NCBI GenBank assembly: GCA_000507305.1
Contig: DF240078.1
Span: 1-64,000, forward strand
Length of the DNA: 64,000 bases
Reading direction: 5' to 3'
From: Breviolum minutum Mf 1.05b.01
Taxonomy: Eukaryota > Sar > Dinophyceae > Suessiales > Symbiodiniaceae
Shown: piece by piece, positions 60,816 to 64,000 of the stretch
Layout of the letters: every line of letters begins with the position of its first letter
Position numbering within the stretch: the stretch's first letter is position 1
Translations under genes and position numbers: made by a program
Notes under the pieces: generated by a model
Told to the model about the DNA's origin: nothing
The model's input: the letters and a program-made list of their open reading frames with translations, nothing else
Databases searched by the model: none

Positions 60816-61322
60816 GGCAGCGCTGCCATGGATGGGTACCTGGTACCTAGAAAAGGCCTCGAGCCTTCAAAGCTAGAGGTACTGTCCTAACAGGAAGCAT
60901 TAGACCTTGCCAATAAATTCGCGTTGCAAACCTATGCAGCCTACTCCACCGACGACATAATAACTATATCTATATATATCATATTACATATACGGTACTG
61001 GAATTAAAGTCATGTGTGGATATGTGTGGCTTGCATCTATATAGCAAAACAATCGGCTCAAGTTGTCCCTAGATTCTCTCTGATGCTTGAGGCTCTACAC
61101 CAAATCCCTTCAGCCCAACCCCCCTCGGACTCGTCCAGCGCGTTGATCGGCAGATGCTTTGGAGATCCTGGCAGCCAGCTGGACCAGAAGGATCCCACCA
61201 AGCGCCTTCAAACTTGTCTCGCCCATGTTGAACAGTGACAACCCTTCCGAGCCTGTCAACTGCGAATGATGAGGCACCGGAAGAAGCTTTGTACCTCAGT
61301 ATCGTTTAACAGACCAACCCGC
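60816..61322. other. upstream region of the PPR gene
   Basis: Short AT-rich patch near 60960-61000; no exon recognised. Confidence 0.45.
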
Positions 61323-61391
<69 letters not shown>

Positions 61392-61413
61392 CCTCCTCCT
61401 CCTCCTCCTCCTC

Positions 61414-61458
<45 letters not shown>

Positions 61459-61471
61459 GTCGTCATCGTCG

Positions 61472-61512
<41 letters not shown>
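61323..61512. repeat. compound trinucleotide array (ATC)n(CTC)n(CGT)n(CAT)n
   Basis: About 22 ATC, then about 10 TCC, about 22 TCG (with single TTG and TCA changes), then about 15 TCA units, all in one register. Poly-His, poly-Asp, poly-Ser and poly-Arg frames across it are artefacts. Confidence 0.96.
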
Positions 61513-61714
61513 GAACCATCCACAATCCAACTGTCAACTGCTCCTGTTTTCTTCTGCCTCTGGCGATCCTAGGCTGTTCTCCTTCGAGATCCCCACGCCC
61601 TCCCCTTTTGCACTTTTGGCAAAGCCAGGAGCAAAGCAACGAAGCGGCAAAGCGTTACAATCATTATCACTTGCAATGACAGCTACATCTTACATCTCAC
61701 GCCTCACCACCCCA

Positions 61715-63573
61715 CTACTGTCCCAACATGTCATTGTAGCGCTGCCGTAGCTCTCTGAGATCTTGCAGGGCTCGCCTTGCACTACTGTCGTTGCCCTGTG
61801 GCACAGCTTCCCCTGAGCGCACGGCGTCCAGCTCGCTACGCAGCTCCCCGGACATGCGCCAAGCCTCCGCTAAAACCTCAGCCTCGCTGGCACGTGCCAT
61901 CTGGACTCGTTGGCTGAATTGATGCTCTCGTTCCTCTAGGTGAGAGTTGAGCTCCTGGGTATGGCCATTGGAGTTTGAGGATTGCCTCATCTTATGAGTT
62001 TATAACATTTTATACTTTGCTTCACGTTCTCACTTTCTCGATTGCCAAGGAACTCGGCTTCGGGGTTCAGCAAACCATTTAGTCAAAAGATTCGCCCTTC
62101 TCTTCAAGACATCTTTCAACAATTTAGTTAAAGTTAAAGGATTCACCCATCTTCTTTTGAATTCATCTCTCCTTCTTTTTTTTTCCGGTTCAACGGGTTC
62201 AACGGGTTCAACCTGCAATTTTGGTCTTTTTTGTCCAATCTCCTTACGGGCATTTTGTGCCGCCACTTCGGCACGTTGTTGTGATGCCATGGCTTTGGCT
62301 TCAGCCCGGCGCGCCTCGGCGGCTTGGCGTTTCCATTCCCGGGCCGCCTCGCTCTCCGCAGACGCCGCCAGGGCGGCGTTGGAACTGGACATCCGGGCCG
62401 CGCGGTCCGCGGCCGCAGCCTCCGCCTGAAATTTTTCTTGGGAAAAAACTGGGAAAATAGATGAAAATAGTTGGATCTAGCAGCATTTGGCTCCAAGTCT
62501 TGCAACTTGCTCCAAACCCAACTTAGTGATGTCTCCTGCACCCATTACATGTTGATTAGGGTCACAAGGCGCTACATATAATCACTGCATCGTCAAGCTC
62601 ACGATCATCAAGACTATTCATCCGGCATACAGTGTACTACACCTGCCATCTTCCCCAACCCGTGCCTTCCAGGAATCAGCCAAGGTCACTTGGGCTTCCA
62701 TGTCGATCCTGCGACGACGCTCAGCACGCAGCTCCTGTTCCAGGATCACTTCGCGACCAACAGCTTGATCTCGTTCCTGCTGTTCGGTCACCACCTGGTT
62801 TCTTGCGACAAGAAACGAAGAAACAAAGGGGAACAAAAAACATCAGTAGCAATCTTTGCAGAAAGTGTCATGTTGCTTGAGTATATAATTCCTGTATAAA
62901 ATGGTGAAACACTTCGAGAAAACCTGTTTGTAAGACTCGGCGCCAAAAGAAGACATTTTGAGCAGCAGCATGTTGTATCTCTCCCGACTTACCCTCAAAA
63001 AAAGACGTCACTCCAGCCATTGTAATGTCATTCCTCTCATCTTTACTATGACTATATCTGCTCTCTCTCCATATGCAGCGCATATATATATATATATATA
63101 TATAAATCCAAATCTATGTCTCTATTTTCTAGCTCGATCTTTGTCCATGATTGCATCTCTTTACTGTTCGACAGGTCATGGGGGCTTGCTAGACAGCTTC
63201 AGGGTAGTGAGATTGCTGATCCAATCCCACACGGCTCCAGGAAAGCGTAGTGGATGTGAGCAAAGCATAGGCATCAGCGGCTTTACAGGACTTTAACCTA
63301 CATACCAGCTCTCTTATAAACCTAAATGACAAAGTGTTGGAAAGAAAAACTCCGTTTCTTCATTGTCATCCTTTCGATTCAAGACACTTGTCTCCGAAGC
63401 TCTCGGATTTCATCATTCAACTCCTCCTCTTTTCCTTGCCAAGTCTTCCAATCCTTCTTCCTCGCAGCGTGTTGCTGCATCACCACCTCTGACAGTCGAA
63501 CGGCATAGCGTTGCAGCGATGGTCCCTCCAAAGGGAGGGAGTTCATAGCCGCCGCAGCCTCGTCGTCGGACAT
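61715..63573 (-). CDS. coiled-coil protein of about 245 residues, four exons, complete
   Basis: Exons 63388-63573, 62666-62794, 62243-62425 and 61715-61954 all join in phase 0. The start MSDDEAAAAMNSLPLEGPSL follows a CTGACAG acceptor about 25 bases upstream, which could be the leader trans-splice site. Nearly the whole protein is charged helix with heptad-like spacing (KDWKTWQGKEEELNDEIREL, EQELRAERRRRIDMEAQV, EAEVLAEAWRMSGELRSELD), ending RYNDMLGQ. Introns: GT-AG, GC-AG and GA-AG in order; the last reads AAG|GAGATT...CCAG|GAGCTC. A structural or scaffold role is likely; no named family is recognised. Confidence 0.72.
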
Positions 63574-63709
63574 GGCGGCGCTGGGCCATGGGATGTCTCT
63601 GTCAGCTGAAACACACGCTTGGATGTGGCCTAGATGGGTGTTTTCATGTTTTTTTCCTGAGTTGTTGTTTGGTTTGGCTTCAAACTCCAAAATCTCTTGA
63701 TGAATCTGA

Positions 63710-64000
63710 GTGAGGAAACTTTACTATGTGGATATTTTGAGAGGAAAGTTTGCTCACAACCAAGCTTCCAAGATTGTTCAGATTGCTGATGCCGAGCGGC
63801 TGGAGCCAAAGGCGATGGTTGCCACTTGGAACAATCATCACTCGATTGAAGTCAAACTATCAAAGGGTGACCCGTGCAAACCACCTTCAACCATCCACCT
63901 GAAAGGCTTTCCTCTTGGGTCACCAGCCTCCGGCGCTTCTCGCGGCCACAGTCCACAACATAACGCCTCAGCGGAGCTGGTGCAAGGACATGCTTTGGAT
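63710..64000 (+). other. open frame running off the right edge
   Basis: From 63710 to the end one plus-strand frame has no stop (contains LYYVDILRGKFAHNQASKIV, MVATWNNHHSIEVKLSKG) and no obvious ATG. It could be the first part of a divergent gene or chance. The minus strand here is the upstream region of the coiled-coil gene. Confidence 0.2.

Noticed and set aside
61266-61679. His/Pro/Arg/Ser homopolymer protein
   Set aside because: Translation of the compound trinucleotide array; no coding composition on either side in the same frame.

Overview
The window looks like nuclear DNA of a dinoflagellate, most likely of the Symbiodiniaceae type; no rRNA or marker gene confirms this. The evidence is gene structure: many small exons, short introns, and 5' splice sites that are GC or GA about as often as GT, nearly always with AG|G at the 3' side. 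I placed exon boundaries by hand by requiring reading-frame phase to be conserved and family motifs to join. Almost all recognisable genes lie on the minus strand in one long head-to-tail series; only weak candidates at about 45.4-46.1 kb, 49.7-50.0 kb and the right edge point the other way.

Layout. 0.2-1.5 kb: three exons of a GH5-type glycoside hydrolase. 4.9-5.4 kb: last exons of an EF-hand protein. 6.0-10.9 kb: a complete NADP-type isocitrate dehydrogenase gene with about 23 exons, many of 27-43 nt, and a putative mitochondrial presequence. 11.8-24.4 kb: a 25-exon gene fusing a DUF1800 protein to a DUF1501 protein behind a signal peptide and a Ser/Thr-rich linker, with cytochrome b5-like and Cys-rich inserts. 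25-28.6 kb: an unrecognised multi-exon gene. 29.4-32.1 kb: a secreted protein with five tandem fucolectin-like (F5/8C-type) domains, interrupted by an assembly junction. 33.8-43 kb: weak, unrecognised exons, one BAP31-like. 43.9-44.6 kb: an RRM RNA-binding protein. 47.5-49.5 kb: a complete three-exon family 1 glycosyltransferase. 50.8-56.6 kb: scattered exons including a DEAH-helicase HA2 fragment and a membrane protein. 58.7-60.8 kb: a complete two-exon PPR protein. 61.7-63.6 kb: a complete four-exon coiled-coil protein of about 245 residues.

Between genes there are simple-sequence arrays (GAT, AAC, TTAG, a compound ATC/CTC/CGT tract), a 41-bp minisatellite next to a perfect G-quadruplex motif, and two copies of a small terminal-inverted-repeat element, one inside an isocitrate dehydrogenase intron. 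The genes do not form an obvious pathway. What unites the window is its intron biology: many GA-AG introns begin with the same 2-6 bases that begin the next exon, as expected if introns arose by insertion with target-site duplication.
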